A DNA stretch of 56,939 nucleotides from a virus, in the IMG/VR virus record IMGVR_UViG_3300042881_004166, positions 1 to 56,939 of that record; one strand, 5' to 3'. Shown piece after piece: positions 12,158 to 20,625 of the stretch. The notes below the pieces were generated by a model. The model did not search any database, was not told the DNA's origin, and worked only from the letters and a program-made list of their open reading frames with translations. A program made the translations under genes and the position numbers. Positions within the stretch are counted from its first letter, which is position 1. Each line of letters begins with the position of its first letter.

Positions 12158-12187
12158 CTCCTGTGCTAAAATTGGCATAGGAGTTTT
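12158..12187 (+). terminator. Terminator after the holin-like gene
   Basis: CTCCTGTGC (12158-12166) pairs with GCATAGGAG (12175-12183) over 9 bp with one G-U pair, followed by TTTT. The loop contains TGCTAAAAT, which could itself be an extended -10 for the tail-fibre genes that start at 12209. Confidence 0.55.
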
Positions 12188-12208
12188 CCTATTTAGGAGT
12201 ACTAGCAA

Positions 12209-12556
12209 ATGGCAGGACAAAAAAATTGGGAAGTGGATCAAAACACAACCCACACGTTTGAAGCAATTTATCAAGATCAAGATGGAAATCCCATAGATCT
12301 AACTGGCGCTTCTGCAAAAATGCAAGTCCGTGATTTAAAAGGCGGAACTAAATTAGCTTTTACCCTAACATCGCCATCTGGCGGAATTGTAATAGACCCC
12401 ACTAACGGTAAGCTAACAATTAAGATGACACCGACACAAACAAGTAAGTTATTTTATCCAAAGTCATCATATGACATAATGGTTACAGATAGCAATTCAA
12501 ATAAAATAAAACTACTTGAAGGCTTTATATCTCTTAGCAGATCGGTAACCATCTGA
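12209..12556 (+). CDS. Small virion/tail protein (BppU-like fold)
   Basis: This gene encodes 115 residues. WEVDQNTTHTFEAIYQDQDGNPIDLTGASAKMQVRDL and the later GKLTIKMTPTQTSKL resemble the N-terminal beta-sandwich of phage baseplate/receptor proteins (pattern: pDlTGatakmqvR...g.i.l.l..t.T..l). TTTAGGAG lies 13 nt upstream. It is the first gene of the tail-fibre block and overlaps the next start by 1 nt (TGATGG). An attachment role is inferred from context. Confidence 0.65.
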   Translation: MAGQKNWEVDQNTTHTFEAIYQDQDGNPIDLTGASAKMQVRDLKGGTKLAFTLTSPSGGIVIDPTNGKLTIKMTPTQTSKLFYPKSSYDIMVTDSNSNKIKLLEGFISLSRSVTI

Positions 12557-13005
12557 TGGCAGAGCAAGTATTTATATCAGGAGTAAAAAATCAAGTAGTT
12601 GTTAATTCCCCAGGACCACAAGGACCTGCTGGAAGAACAATATTAAATGGCTCTGGAGCACCTTCAAACAATTTGGGTATAACTGGAGATTTCTATTATG
12701 ATATTGTTACAACAAAATTCTATGGACCAAAACTTAATGATTTGTCTTGGAGCAATGCTCAACAGATAACATTAGTTCAGACTCCAGGAGAATTTGCTTT
12801 TTCTAGCTCTTGGTCTTTACAAAATCTTGTTTTATCAGCAGGAGTGTATTCTATAGAAATAACACACAATCTTGGATTTAGCCCAAACGTAACAGTAAAA
12901 GCTAGTTCAGGAGATATCTTAGAAACTGAAGTAGATTACAACAGTTTAAATAAAATAACGCTGAGAATGGCTCAACCATTTTCAGGGACAGCATATCTGT
13001 CATAA
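12556..13005 (+). CDS. Tail protein with a short collagen-like segment
   Basis: This gene encodes 149 residues. A short N-terminal beta part leads to NSPGPQGPAGRT (residues 18-29), a collagen-like stretch with Gly-Pro-X spacing, then FYYDIVTTKFYGPK (a typical tail-fibre strand pattern) and a C-terminal beta domain. Collagen-like segments serve as trimeric stems in phage fibres. With two Pro-hydroxylase-like genes in the same genome, these prolines are candidate targets, which is inference. Confidence 0.65.
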   Translation: MAEQVFISGVKNQVVVNSPGPQGPAGRTILNGSGAPSNNLGITGDFYYDIVTTKFYGPKLNDLSWSNAQQITLVQTPGEFAFSSSWSLQNLVLSAGVYSIEITHNLGFSPNVTVKASSGDILETEVDYNSLNKITLRMAQPFSGTAYLS

Positions 13006-13017
13006 AGGAGAAACAAA

Positions 13018-13989
13018 ATGGCAAGACAATTTGTAGTAAATCTTGATCTAAATAAAAATGAACTTTTAAATGCTAGAGTTCAAAATTTAGCAAGCGCACC
13101 ATCGTCACCAGTATCAGGACAGATTTATTTTAATACATCAAATAATATTTTATACTTTTTTGATGGAACAGACTGGATCTCAACTTCTGGCTCATTAGAA
13201 GTAATTCAAGACGCAATTGGTCAATATGTAGTTGGAGGCCAATCACTAACTGCTACATACGACGATTCATCTGGAACTACAACAATAGACCTAGATAATA
13301 CCGCTGTTACAGCTGGCACATACGGTTCAATTACCAAGGTACCAACATTTACTGTTGATCAGCAAGGAAGAATAACAGCAGCAAGCGATACCAATTTAGT
13401 CATCCCGCTAGATACTCAAACAACAGGAGATTATGTAGCAACTATCGTTGGAACAGCAAACGAAGTTACTGTTTCCCCAAATAGTGGACACACATCCGCA
13501 GTAACAATTGGATTGCCAGACAACGTAGAGATTACTGGAAATCTGCAAGTTGGCGGAAACCTAAATGTTATTGGAACTGTTAATTCTGTAAACACAACGC
13601 AGATTAATATTGAAGATAACAAGGTAAAACTTAACAGTAATGCAACAGGAGCACCAACTGTAGATGCTGGAATCGTTGTAGAAAGAGGAAGTGCCCCAGA
13701 CGCAGAAATTCTTTGGGACGAAACCTCAGATCAATGGAAACTTGGTAGCACTGGATCACCTTACCATGCAATTGCAAGAAAATACTCAGAAACAATTGGA
13801 GATGGATCTTCAACTGTTTTTCAAGTATCTCATTTCTTAAATACAAGAGACATAGCAGTTACTGTTTATGACATATCAAGTAAAGAAGAAGTTATTGTAG
13901 ATACAACACACTCAACTTTAGATATAGTTTCAATAGGATTTGCTGTAGCACCTACGGCTAGCCAATATAGAGTTGTTGTAGTAGGCTAA
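13018..13989 (+). CDS. Tail fibre-like protein
   Basis: This gene encodes 323 residues after AAAGGAG. The N-terminus (MARQFVVNLDLNKNELLNARVQNLASAP...GQIYFNTSNNILYFFDGTDW) is a common attachment module of phage fibre proteins; it is followed by beta-rich repeats (TAGTYGSITKVPTFTVDQQGRITAA and VEITGNLQVGGNLNVIGTVNSVN) and a C-terminal segment (SETIGDGSSTVFQVSHFLNTRDIAVTVYD) typical of fibre shafts and tips. A homotrimer is likely. No enzymatic domain is seen. Confidence 0.8.
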   Translation: MARQFVVNLDLNKNELLNARVQNLASAPSSPVSGQIYFNTSNNILYFFDGTDWISTSGSLEVIQDAIGQYVVGGQSLTATYDDSSGTTTIDLDNTAVTAGTYGSITKVPTFTVDQQGRITAASDTNLVIPLDTQTTGDYVATIVGTANEVTVSPNSGHTSAVTIGLPDNVEITGNLQVGGNLNVIGTVNSVNTTQINIEDNKVKLNSNATGAPTVDAGIVVERGSAPDAEILWDETSDQWKLGSTGSPYHAIARKYSETIGDGSSTVFQVSHFLNTRDIAVTVYDISSKEEVIVDTTHSTLDIVSIGFAVAPTASQYRVVVVG

Positions 13990-13990
13990 A

Positions 13991-14341
13991 ATGTCTAAAA
14001 AGGTTAAATCTTTATTAAACATAGTTTCTCTTGCTTCCGACCCACAGGGAAGCATGGGAGACTTGTTTTTTAATTTAACTGACAGAGCCTTAAAGATACA
14101 TGATGGAAATGGGTGGGTTTCTTTAACAAGAGATCTATCTTTTTTGCCACACACACATGACTATGATGGTAACGTACATACAGTAGACGTAAACGAATTA
14201 GATTTTGAAATAATAAATGAAAATTCAATAATTGAAGAACAAAACCCTGTTATAATTGGGTATGACGGCGGAGTCCCAGACTCTCAGCTAAACATAATAA
14301 ATAATGCAGTAACAATGGATGGTGGCACAATTGGCAACTAG
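13991..14341 (+). CDS. Small tail/fibre-associated protein
   Basis: This gene encodes 116 residues that follow the previous stop by 1 nt. The GSMGDLFFNLTDRALKIHDGNGWVSL pattern is a shortened version of the fibre attachment module (GdlyFNtt...L.iydG..W). LPHTHDYDGNVHTVDVN carries a His-rich turn like those that bind metal in fibre trimers. It overlaps the start of the next gene. Confidence 0.65.
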   Translation: MSKKVKSLLNIVSLASDPQGSMGDLFFNLTDRALKIHDGNGWVSLTRDLSFLPHTHDYDGNVHTVDVNELDFEIINENSIIEEQNPVIIGYDGGVPDSQLNIINNAVTMDGGTIGN

Positions 14342-14888
14342 TTTCCCAACAAGCTTAGACACTTTAACAAACCCGACAAGCACAAGCAGTTTAGCAAGTC
14401 CTTCACACGCAGATCAACATATAAATGCCAATGATGCTATCGAAGCACTTGAAGCAAAAGTTGGTATAGATGGATCAACAGACGTAAACTCAATTCAGTA
14501 CAAAATAGCAGCGGTACAGACAACACTTTCAAGTTTGTCTAATACCACTAACGAAACAGTTTCTCTTTTAGGTCTTGAAGGAAACAACGATTTAACTGTA
14601 AGTGATATAGAAAACAAAACAACATTAGATACATTTTCAAAAACAGCTTTCAGGACAGTAAACTATCAGTTACAGCTTTCCAGAGGAAGTCTTTATGAAA
14701 CATCAGACATTGTAGTTCTTAATGATGGAACTGACATAAACATCTCGCAGTCAAACATTATTTCTAACACAAATATTTCTCTTGCAAATGTTACATTTGA
14801 AGAAAATTCAGGTATAATAGGGCTATGCGTAACTCCAACGAGTACAGCAGTTACTGCAAGATATATTAGAACAGCAATAAAAATATAA
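14331..14888 (+). CDS. Tail/fibre-associated protein with coiled coil
   Basis: I place the start at TTG 14331, which gives MATSFPTSLDTLTNPTSTSSL, matching how this family normally begins; ATG 14319 and GTG 14322 are upstream alternatives. Next come ASPSHADQHINANDAIEALEAKVGID, a conserved helix of phage fibre proteins, and a C-terminal beta domain. About 185 residues in all. It overlaps the previous gene by 11 nt. Confidence 0.7.
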   Translation: MATSFPTSLDTLTNPTSTSSLASPSHADQHINANDAIEALEAKVGIDGSTDVNSIQYKIAAVQTTLSSLSNTTNETVSLLGLEGNNDLTVSDIENKTTLDTFSKTAFRTVNYQLQLSRGSLYETSDIVVLNDGTDINISQSNIISNTNISLANVTFEENSGIIGLCVTPTSTAVTARYIRTAIKI

Positions 14889-14908
14889 GCAGTAAAAGGG
14901 GATAAAAA

Positions 14909-16075
14909 ATGGCAACAGTAGTAAAAAACTTTAGAATCAAATCAGGTCTTGTAGTTGAAGGCGCAACAGGTACAATCAATGGCCAAAATATACTTACAGA
15001 AACAGGCGGAGATGCCTATATCCTTAACCTTGTTGGAGGAGCCACTCTTGTAAAATCCGTAGACGCAGGAACATTTGCAGTAGATGGTGCAGGCAATCTT
15101 ACAGTAAAGGCTAATACATTTGATGCATATGGATCAGCTTCATCTGCTCAATCAGCAGCAATTTCTGCAGCAGCATCAGATGCAACAACCAAGGCTAACG
15201 CCGCTCAAGCAGCAGCCGAAGCAACAGCAGCAGCAGACGCTACTACAAAGGCTAACGCAGCTCAAGCAGCAGCAGAAGCAACCGCAGCAGCAGCTCTTTC
15301 ATCTGCAATATCAACAGAGGTTTCAAATCGTAATACAGCAATTTCAGGAGCAGTAAGTACATTAGTAGACGGCGCACCAGACCTTCTTAATACATTAAAT
15401 GAACTTGCAGCAGCAATAAATGATGACGCTAATTACACAACAACTCTTACATCAGCATTAGCCACAAAAGCTAATTCAGCAGATGTTACTTCAGCAATTT
15501 CTGCAGCATCTTCAACTGCCGCTTCAGATGCAACAACTAAGGCCAACGCCGCTCAAGCAGCAGCCGAAGCAACAGCAGCAGCAGACGCTACTACAAAGGC
15601 TAACGCAGCTCAAGCAGCAGCCGAAGCAACTGCAGCAGCAGATGCAACAACTAAGGCTAACGCAGCTCAAGCAGCAGCAGAAGCAACTGCAGCAGCAGCT
15701 AATACAGCACAGCAAAACGGAACTACAGCATTTACATCAATTAATTACAACTCTGTTGCCAAGCAAGTTGCAGCAACAACTGGAAATATTGTAACCGCTG
15801 CAGCAACAACTGCTATCTCATGGGCAGCAGAAGATTACAGAAGCGCTAAACTTGTAGTTAAAGCAAAAAATGGTAGCCACACTCAGGTATCAGACCTAGT
15901 AGTTACACTTGATACTTCTAACAACGTAGCAGTTTCTGAATATGGAATTACATATTCAAACGGAACAGAGTTAGCTGCAGTAACTGCAGATTATTCTGGC
16001 TCAGATGTAAGAATTCGTGTAACCCCAGCAAACAATAACACCGAAGTTGTTGTAGTTGGAACATTAATTAAATAA
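14909..16075 (+). CDS. Tail fibre protein with alanine-rich 19-residue repeats
   Basis: This gene encodes 388 residues after AAAAGGGG. The N-terminal MATVVKNFRIKSGLVVEG module recurs in the gene at 16143. Residues 91-127 and 207-263 hold five copies of a 19-residue unit with DATTKANAAQAAAEATA, which should form a trimeric coiled coil. Between them, DGAPDLLNTLNELAAAINDD is a fibre motif seen twice more in the 16555 gene. The C-terminal 110 residues are a beta domain. The repeats may vary in copy number between related phages. Confidence 0.8.
   Translation: MATVVKNFRIKSGLVVEGATGTINGQNILTETGGDAYILNLVGGATLVKSVDAGTFAVDGAGNLTVKANTFDAYGSASSAQSAAISAAASDATTKANAAQAAAEATAAADATTKANAAQAAAEATAAAALSSAISTEVSNRNTAISGAVSTLVDGAPDLLNTLNELAAAINDDANYTTTLTSALATKANSADVTSAISAASSTAASDATTKANAAQAAAEATAAADATTKANAAQAAAEATAAADATTKANAAQAAAEATAAAANTAQQNGTTAFTSINYNSVAKQVAATTGNIVTAAATTAISWAAEDYRSAKLVVKAKNGSHTQVSDLVVTLDTSNNVAVSEYGITYSNGTELAAVTADYSGSDVRIRVTPANNNTEVVVVGTLIK
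15179..15292 (+). repeat. 57-bp tandem repeats, block 1 (two units)
   Basis: Two 57-bp units encode the 19-residue alanine-rich repeat in the fibre gene. A second block of three units is at 15527-15697. The units differ mostly at third positions. Confidence 0.7.
15527..15697 (+). repeat. 57-bp tandem repeats, block 2 (three units)
   Basis: Three 57-bp units, near-identical to those at 15179-15292 and separated from them by 234 bp of unrelated fibre sequence. Recombination between blocks would lengthen or shorten the fibre stem. Confidence 0.7.
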
Positions 16076-16090
16076 TTAAATAAAGGGCCA

Positions 16091-16112
16091 GGGGAGAGCC
16101 TGAAATCTCCCC
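16091..16112 (+). other. Hairpin between two fibre genes
   Basis: GGGGAGA (16091-16097) and TCTCCCC (16106-16112) form a 7-bp stem with an 8-nt loop, followed by AAAAAA, not T. It is thus not a rightward terminator; it may stabilise or process the mRNA between the fibre genes. AGGGGAT (16124-16130) serves the next ATG at 16143. Confidence 0.4.
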
Positions 16113-16142
16113 AAAAAACAATTAGGGGATATGTGAACTTAA

Positions 16143-16502
16143 ATGGCAACAACAGATAAAAACTTTAGAATAAAGAACGGACTCAATGTCGCAGGATCTG
16201 CCACATTCCAGTCCTCAGTCATATTAGGAACAACCCCTTTAAGATTCGATACAGCATCAAATAAATTACAAATTCAGTTAGATAATGCTTGGGTTAACGT
16301 TGCACTTGCAACAGACCTCCCAGATTTATCTGAAGAAATTTCATTTATGGATCTTGGTCTGGCAATCGATTATAATGGAGAACCTATATACACAGTTCAG
16401 GCCAACGGAGTAGACAATTCAGGCACAACTGGTGTAGCTAGTGGTGGAGATCCCTCTACCTCTTCATTTCAACTTGTTTTTGATTCAGGTTCAATAGCAT
16501 AA
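16143..16502 (+). CDS. Short fibre protein, paralogue of the 14909 N-terminus
   Basis: This gene encodes 119 residues. MATTDKNFRIKNGLNVAG is clearly related to the first 18 residues of the 14909 product. PLRFDTASNKLQIQLDNAWVNVA follows, then a short C-terminal domain ending in SFQLVFDSGSIA. It contains only the attachment module and no stem, so it may cap or replace fibres. Confidence 0.7.
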   Translation: MATTDKNFRIKNGLNVAGSATFQSSVILGTTPLRFDTASNKLQIQLDNAWVNVALATDLPDLSEEISFMDLGLAIDYNGEPIYTVQANGVDNSGTTGVASGGDPSTSSFQLVFDSGSIA

Positions 16503-16512
16503 CAAAAAAAAA

Positions 16513-16521
16513 TGATATAAT
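16513..16521 (+). promoter_or_regulatory. Extended -10 promoter TGATATAAT
   Basis: TGATATAAT at 16513-16521, with a start expected near 16528 and AAAAGGGG plus ATG at 16555 downstream. It would drive the large fibre genes separately. Confidence 0.5.
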
Positions 16522-16554
16522 ATATCATAACTAAAGCAGTAAAAGGGGAATAAA

Positions 16555-18042
16555 ATGTCAACAGTAAGAATTCAAATTCGCAGAGGTACTGCAGCACAAT
16601 GGACTGCAGCAAATCCAACTCTAGCCGCAGGAGAAATGGGCGTAGAGACAGATACTAGAAAAACTAAAATTGGAACAGGTTCTACTGCTTGGACAGCCCT
16701 AGCTTATGCAAACGTTGTTCCTTCAGACTTATCAAATACACTTAGTGATTATCTTTTAGTTGAAGACCGTGGCGTTGCCAACGGAGTTGCATCACTAGAT
16801 GCACAAGGACAGGTGCCAATTAATCAATTAGGAAATGTAATTGACGCAGCCCCTGGAGTACTAGATACTCTTAACGAGTTAGCAGCAGCCATCAATGATG
16901 ACGCAAGTTTTGTAACTACAATTAACAGTAGCATTGCAACTAAATTAGCACTTGCTGGTGGAACAATGACTGGCGCTATTGCAATGGGCAATAACAAAAT
17001 CACAGGTCTTGCAACACCAACAGCAGATTACGATGCATCAACTAAGAAATATGCAGATGATCTACAAACACAGACAGTAGCAGGAATTGCAACACATGCT
17101 GCTATTAGTACAAACGTTCACGGAGTAGCGGACATGGCAGCATTGGCAACAATGACATATGTCAACACTGAAATAACTTCACATGGCGATGACACTACTA
17201 ACGTACACGGAATTGGAAACACAGCATTACTTGCAACTCAAGAATATGCTACTAACGCAGTTACGGCAGAAGCAACTGCCAGAGGTGCAGCAATTACAGC
17301 AGAAGTAAATGCTAGAACAGCAGCAATTGAAGCAGAAGCAACTGCTAGAGCAGCAGCAATTACAGCTGCCGCTACCACAGCAGCAACAAATTTAGATACC
17401 CACACCGCAGATACAACAAGCGTACACGGTATTTCAGACACTTCATTACTTGCACTTAAGTCAGAGGTTGCTGCAGTAACAGCCGCATCTCTTGGATTAG
17501 GTAACGTTACAAATACATCAGATGCCGATAAGCCAGTTTCAACAGCACAGGCAACAGCAATAGCTGCAGCACAAGCAGCAGCAATTGCAGATGCAACATC
17601 ACAAGTTAATGCAGTAATTGCAGCAGCACCAGGAGCACTAAATACTCTTGACGAACTAGCAGCAGCACTTGGAGACGATGAAAACTACGCAGCATCAATT
17701 ACAACAGCATTAGCTGGTAAAGTAGATTCATACACACCAATTGTACAAAAAACAGGATCATACACACTGTCAACTCTTACACACAGAGACGATTTAATTG
17801 AAGTAAACTCAGCATCAGCTGCCGTAATTTCAATTCCAGAGGATGCAACATTAGACTATCCAATAGGAACTTCTTTAGATATTCTTCAGACAGGTTCTGG
17901 AGAAGTATCAATTGCAGGAGTTAGCGGAACTGTTACAGTTAACGCAACACCAGGATTAAAATTACGTACTCAGTGGTCATCTGCTACTATATTTAAAAGA
18001 GCAGCAAATACTTGGGTCGTTTATGGAGATCTTAAAGCTTAA
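16555..18042 (+). CDS. Tail fibre with Mtd-N-like head
   Basis: This gene encodes 495 residues. Residues 1-50 (RIQIRRGTAAQWTAANPTLAAGEMGVETDTRKTKIGTG) match the N-terminal module of the major tropism determinant family. Two copies of the LDTLNELAAAINDD motif (about 101 and 362) and repeated THxxxTxxVHGIxDTALLA units (about 180-300) follow, with alanine-rich coiled-coil spacers. The C-terminus (SYTLSTLTHRDDLIEVNSASAAVISIPEDA) is a common fibre tip domain. The product is likely a trimeric receptor-binding fibre. No diversity-generating reverse transcriptase is present in the window. Confidence 0.8.
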   Translation: MSTVRIQIRRGTAAQWTAANPTLAAGEMGVETDTRKTKIGTGSTAWTALAYANVVPSDLSNTLSDYLLVEDRGVANGVASLDAQGQVPINQLGNVIDAAPGVLDTLNELAAAINDDASFVTTINSSIATKLALAGGTMTGAIAMGNNKITGLATPTADYDASTKKYADDLQTQTVAGIATHAAISTNVHGVADMAALATMTYVNTEITSHGDDTTNVHGIGNTALLATQEYATNAVTAEATARGAAITAEVNARTAAIEAEATARAAAITAAATTAATNLDTHTADTTSVHGISDTSLLALKSEVAAVTAASLGLGNVTNTSDADKPVSTAQATAIAAAQAAAIADATSQVNAVIAAAPGALNTLDELAAALGDDENYAASITTALAGKVDSYTPIVQKTGSYTLSTLTHRDDLIEVNSASAAVISIPEDATLDYPIGTSLDILQTGSGEVSIAGVSGTVTVNATPGLKLRTQWSSATIFKRAANTWVVYGDLKA

Positions 18043-18076
18043 TTTAAAATAATTAAAATATAAAGGGGATAAAAAA

Positions 18077-19408
18077 ATGGCAAGAGGTAAAAAAGCAGGT
18101 AAAATATCACAGTCAGCAAATGACTTTTTGGAGCCAAAGGCACCAACGTCAGTAAGCGCAACAAACGTAGGTTCAGGTCGTCCATTCAATAATGGACGGG
18201 CTGATGTAACATTTTCTTTACCAGCAGACTCACCTGCAGCCACATCCTACACAGTAACATCCTCTCCAGGATCATACACTGCGTCAGGAGCATCATCTCC
18301 CCTATCTGTAACTGGTCTACAATCAAATACAGCATACACATTTACAGTTATAGCAACAAATGCAGTTGGAAACTCGCCAGCATCTGCTGCGTCTAATAGC
18401 ATTACTGCAACAACAGTTCCTGCTACAATTGGAACACCATCAGCAGCAAACAACGGAGCACAAAACAATACTGCTTCCTGGTCAACACCAGCAGACGGTG
18501 GATCAGCAATTATTGATTATTATGTAGAAGATAATGGTGGAGGCGGAGACGCAAATAAGACTGTATCAGTTGGAACAAACAGCGTAAATTTTGCAAGCCA
18601 AGACAATAACTTTGTTTGGAACTTTAGAGTACGGGCTAGAAATGCTAATGGAAGTGGAGAATTTTCTCCTTATTCAGGAAGCATTACAACAACACCATTT
18701 AGCTTTGCACCATTCGGCTTCACCCCGTTCGGCTTCACCCCGTTCGGCTTTACACCCTTCGGCTTTACACCCTTCGGCTTTACACCATTCGGCTTCACAC
18801 CAGGAAAATCAATTGGAGCAGATACATTAATTCATTCAAAGGTTCCTGAAGGTCTTGTGTTAGCTCACAACGTTTCTGCAGGAGATATTCTGTACTCAGC
18901 AGCAATTGATGATTTACCAATGGACGGAGTAGGACTAGAAGAAATTATTGAATCTTGGTCATCTGCTGCCCCACAAATTAATACTGATATTGAAACAACA
19001 GTGGTGTCTATTTCAGCAAACATTGCAATGACCACTTATGTAATTAACGGAAATAAATATACAAATACTCACTGGGTATTAGCTAAAAGAGACGGAGTAG
19101 CAAGATTTATCTCAGCAAATGAAATTGTAGAAACCGATTTAATTTACTCTCCAACATTTAGTGACTGGCAGCCAATTATTGAGCTAAGAGTTTCAGAAGG
19201 ACCAGAGTTAGTTATTACTATTAACACAGAACCTTATGACGTATTCTTTACAGACAACTCCTTAGTCCACGACTCAGTTAGACTAGACATAACATCACCT
19301 AACGTTATTACTGAGCCAAACCAAAGCGTTTCTGAATCTCTAGAGGTACTTTACCAGCAATGGAAAGACTCTACAGCAGGAGACACCGACCCTACACCAG
19401 AGGCCTAG
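18077..19408 (+). CDS. FN3 tail protein with PFGFT repeats and Hint-like domain
   Basis: This gene encodes 443 residues. Two fibronectin type III domains (about 22-113 and 118-206) are followed by six PFGFT repeats (212-242). Then comes a segment like Hint/intein domains: SIGADTLIHS with EGLVLAHNVSAGDIL (245-272), THWVLAKRDG with block-B-like H332, ANEIVETDLI, and FFTDNSLVHDS at 390-400. Hint domains splice or cleave peptide bonds; here Ser245 stands where Cys1 usually is and Asp399 where the final Asn is, so activity may be altered or lost. It closes the fibre block, just before the auxiliary island. Confidence 0.7.
   Translation: MARGKKAGKISQSANDFLEPKAPTSVSATNVGSGRPFNNGRADVTFSLPADSPAATSYTVTSSPGSYTASGASSPLSVTGLQSNTAYTFTVIATNAVGNSPASAASNSITATTVPATIGTPSAANNGAQNNTASWSTPADGGSAIIDYYVEDNGGGGDANKTVSVGTNSVNFASQDNNFVWNFRVRARNANGSGEFSPYSGSITTTPFSFAPFGFTPFGFTPFGFTPFGFTPFGFTPFGFTPGKSIGADTLIHSKVPEGLVLAHNVSAGDILYSAAIDDLPMDGVGLEEIIESWSSAAPQINTDIETTVVSISANIAMTTYVINGNKYTNTHWVLAKRDGVARFISANEIVETDLIYSPTFSDWQPIIELRVSEGPELVITINTEPYDVFFTDNSLVHDSVRLDITSPNVITEPNQSVSESLEVLYQQWKDSTAGDTDPTPEA
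18710..18802 (+). repeat. 15-bp tandem repeats encoding PFGFT
   Basis: Six 15-bp units, consensus CCNTTCGGCTTYACM, encode PFGFT. Copies differ at silent positions. Such repeats can expand or contract. Confidence 0.75.
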
Positions 19409-19417
19409 TAAATAAAA

Positions 19418-20059
19418 ATGCTTAATTTAATTAAGCATATTTATAATATGGGATTTGTTGGTGCAAAATCAACAAAAGGTTTTATCTTTCCAGTATTTAG
19501 AAAATATCCTAAATATATAAAAGGATCCTGGATTCAATGGACGTTAATGCAAGACATCCATGGAAACAGGGGTATTGAATGCCTTTATCTTAATAATAAA
19601 AATCCATCTGGGACATTAATATTTTCTAATTTTATAAATAATGACTACCCTACTTCATGGATAGATATTTTAAATATACAAGACGATAAAGAAAGAAATT
19701 GTAAAGATGCTGTAGTAAACAGAGTTTACTGCCAGCCTTTCTATAGAAGAAAAAAGATAAATATTTCATTAGCCATATTAGGATACACTGTTTGGTGGGC
19801 AAAATATAACGTTAGAGTTAGACAGGGTCTTTCTGCAAGTAAAGCTGCTTCTAATATGCAAAAACAATCAGCTAAATTAATTTTGGCATTAAAATTTAAA
19901 AGATCTAAAAATAAAAAAAATGAAAATATAGTTTTGGGAGAATCGAAAGAAATTATTCTAGAGCAAGATCTAGAGCATTTTAAAGATCCTATTTTGCCAG
20001 CAACTTGGCATTCTCTTAGACCTTACGAAAAAACACCAAATGAAATTTTAGAGAAATAA
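19418..20059 (+). CDS. Unknown protein at the head of the auxiliary island
   Basis: This gene encodes 213 residues, rich in Lys, Asn and Ile. A weak GNAT-like pattern can be read in the middle (VVNRVYCQPFYRRKKINISLAILGY), where acetyltransferases have RxxVxPxYRGKGIG, but the glycine loop is missing, so I do not assert the fold. The C-terminus has many charged residues and a LPATWHSLRPYEK motif. No good ribosome site is visible. It lies 9 nt after the Hint tail gene and 5 nt before the next island gene. Confidence 0.55.
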   Translation: MLNLIKHIYNMGFVGAKSTKGFIFPVFRKYPKYIKGSWIQWTLMQDIHGNRGIECLYLNNKNPSGTLIFSNFINNDYPTSWIDILNIQDDKERNCKDAVVNRVYCQPFYRRKKINISLAILGYTVWWAKYNVRVRQGLSASKAASNMQKQSAKLILALKFKRSKNKKNENIVLGESKEIILEQDLEHFKDPILPATWHSLRPYEKTPNEILEK

Positions 20060-20064
20060 AAATT

Positions 20065-20625
20065 ATGATAACAAAACTAGAAAACATTAGAAACGAATTC
20101 TTATATAAACAATATAAAGATATGGTTGACTCCATGTATGAAGAGATAGGCTCTGCAAAATGGGGAGTCAGAACAAAAATTAAAACAAAAAAAATTTCTT
20201 TGATTGATTATAGAACTTTTAACTTTTTTGGAATGTACCATAAAGAGATATATAAATTATACCTAGAGATATCTAAAGTTGTCAAAGAACAATGTCAAAT
20301 AAATAGCATAAATTTTGAAAAAAATTATTATTATTTATTAGGAAATATATTAGATCAATCTGTTAGCGAGTTTCTGGTTACAACCCCAGACAGAACAAGA
20401 TTAAATTTTTCTGGGGTATATGTAATTAAAAGTAATGGAAATAAAATGATAATTAATGAAAAAGAAGTAGATACCTTAGAGGGTACCTTGATTATGTTTA
20501 ATAAAGGAGATATAATAGATTTTTGTGATACAATAAATAAAGACAGCATGTTTTTGTATTTTTCTGTAGCTACACTACAAAATTTACACAGACAGTACTA
20601 TCAGAAATGGATACCGTTAGCTTAA
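20065..20625 (+). CDS. Catalytically degenerate 2OG-oxygenase-like protein
   Basis: This gene encodes 186 residues. It shares layout and end with the proteins at 22767 and 23414: a helical IYKLYLEISKVVKEQCQINSI part, an FSGVYVIKS strand where they have HGFYCVKAEPS, and a C-terminal QKWIPLA like HWIPLL. The HDH motif before that strand is replaced by TTPDRTRLN, and the distal HPH/NPHG by DIIDFCD, so iron ligands are absent. It may be a structural or regulatory partner of the active copies. Its stop overlaps the next ATG (TAATG). Confidence 0.55.
   Translation: MITKLENIRNEFLYKQYKDMVDSMYEEIGSAKWGVRTKIKTKKISLIDYRTFNFFGMYHKEIYKLYLEISKVVKEQCQINSINFEKNYYYLLGNILDQSVSEFLVTTPDRTRLNFSGVYVIKSNGNKMIINEKEVDTLEGTLIMFNKGDIIDFCDTINKDSMFLYFSVATLQNLHRQYYQKWIPLA

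Noticed and set aside
15179-15697. Possible CRISPR-like direct repeats
   Set aside because: Units are contiguous coding repeats of 57 bp without unique spacers and in frame with a fibre protein.
15120-15794. Gln/Leu/Thr-rich and Cys-rich reading frames on both strands in the fibre repeat region
   Set aside because: They are frame-shifted or antisense readings of the GCA/CAG-rich alanine repeats of the fibre gene; composition is extreme and they lack ribosome sites.
16555-18042. Diversity-generating retroelement because of the Mtd-like N-terminus
   Set aside because: No reverse transcriptase, template repeat or accessory gene is present; the Mtd-N module alone is common in fibres.
19418-20059. 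GNAT acetyltransferase call
   Set aside because: Only a loose resemblance around the YRRKKINISLAIL segment; the acetyl-CoA glycine loop is missing.
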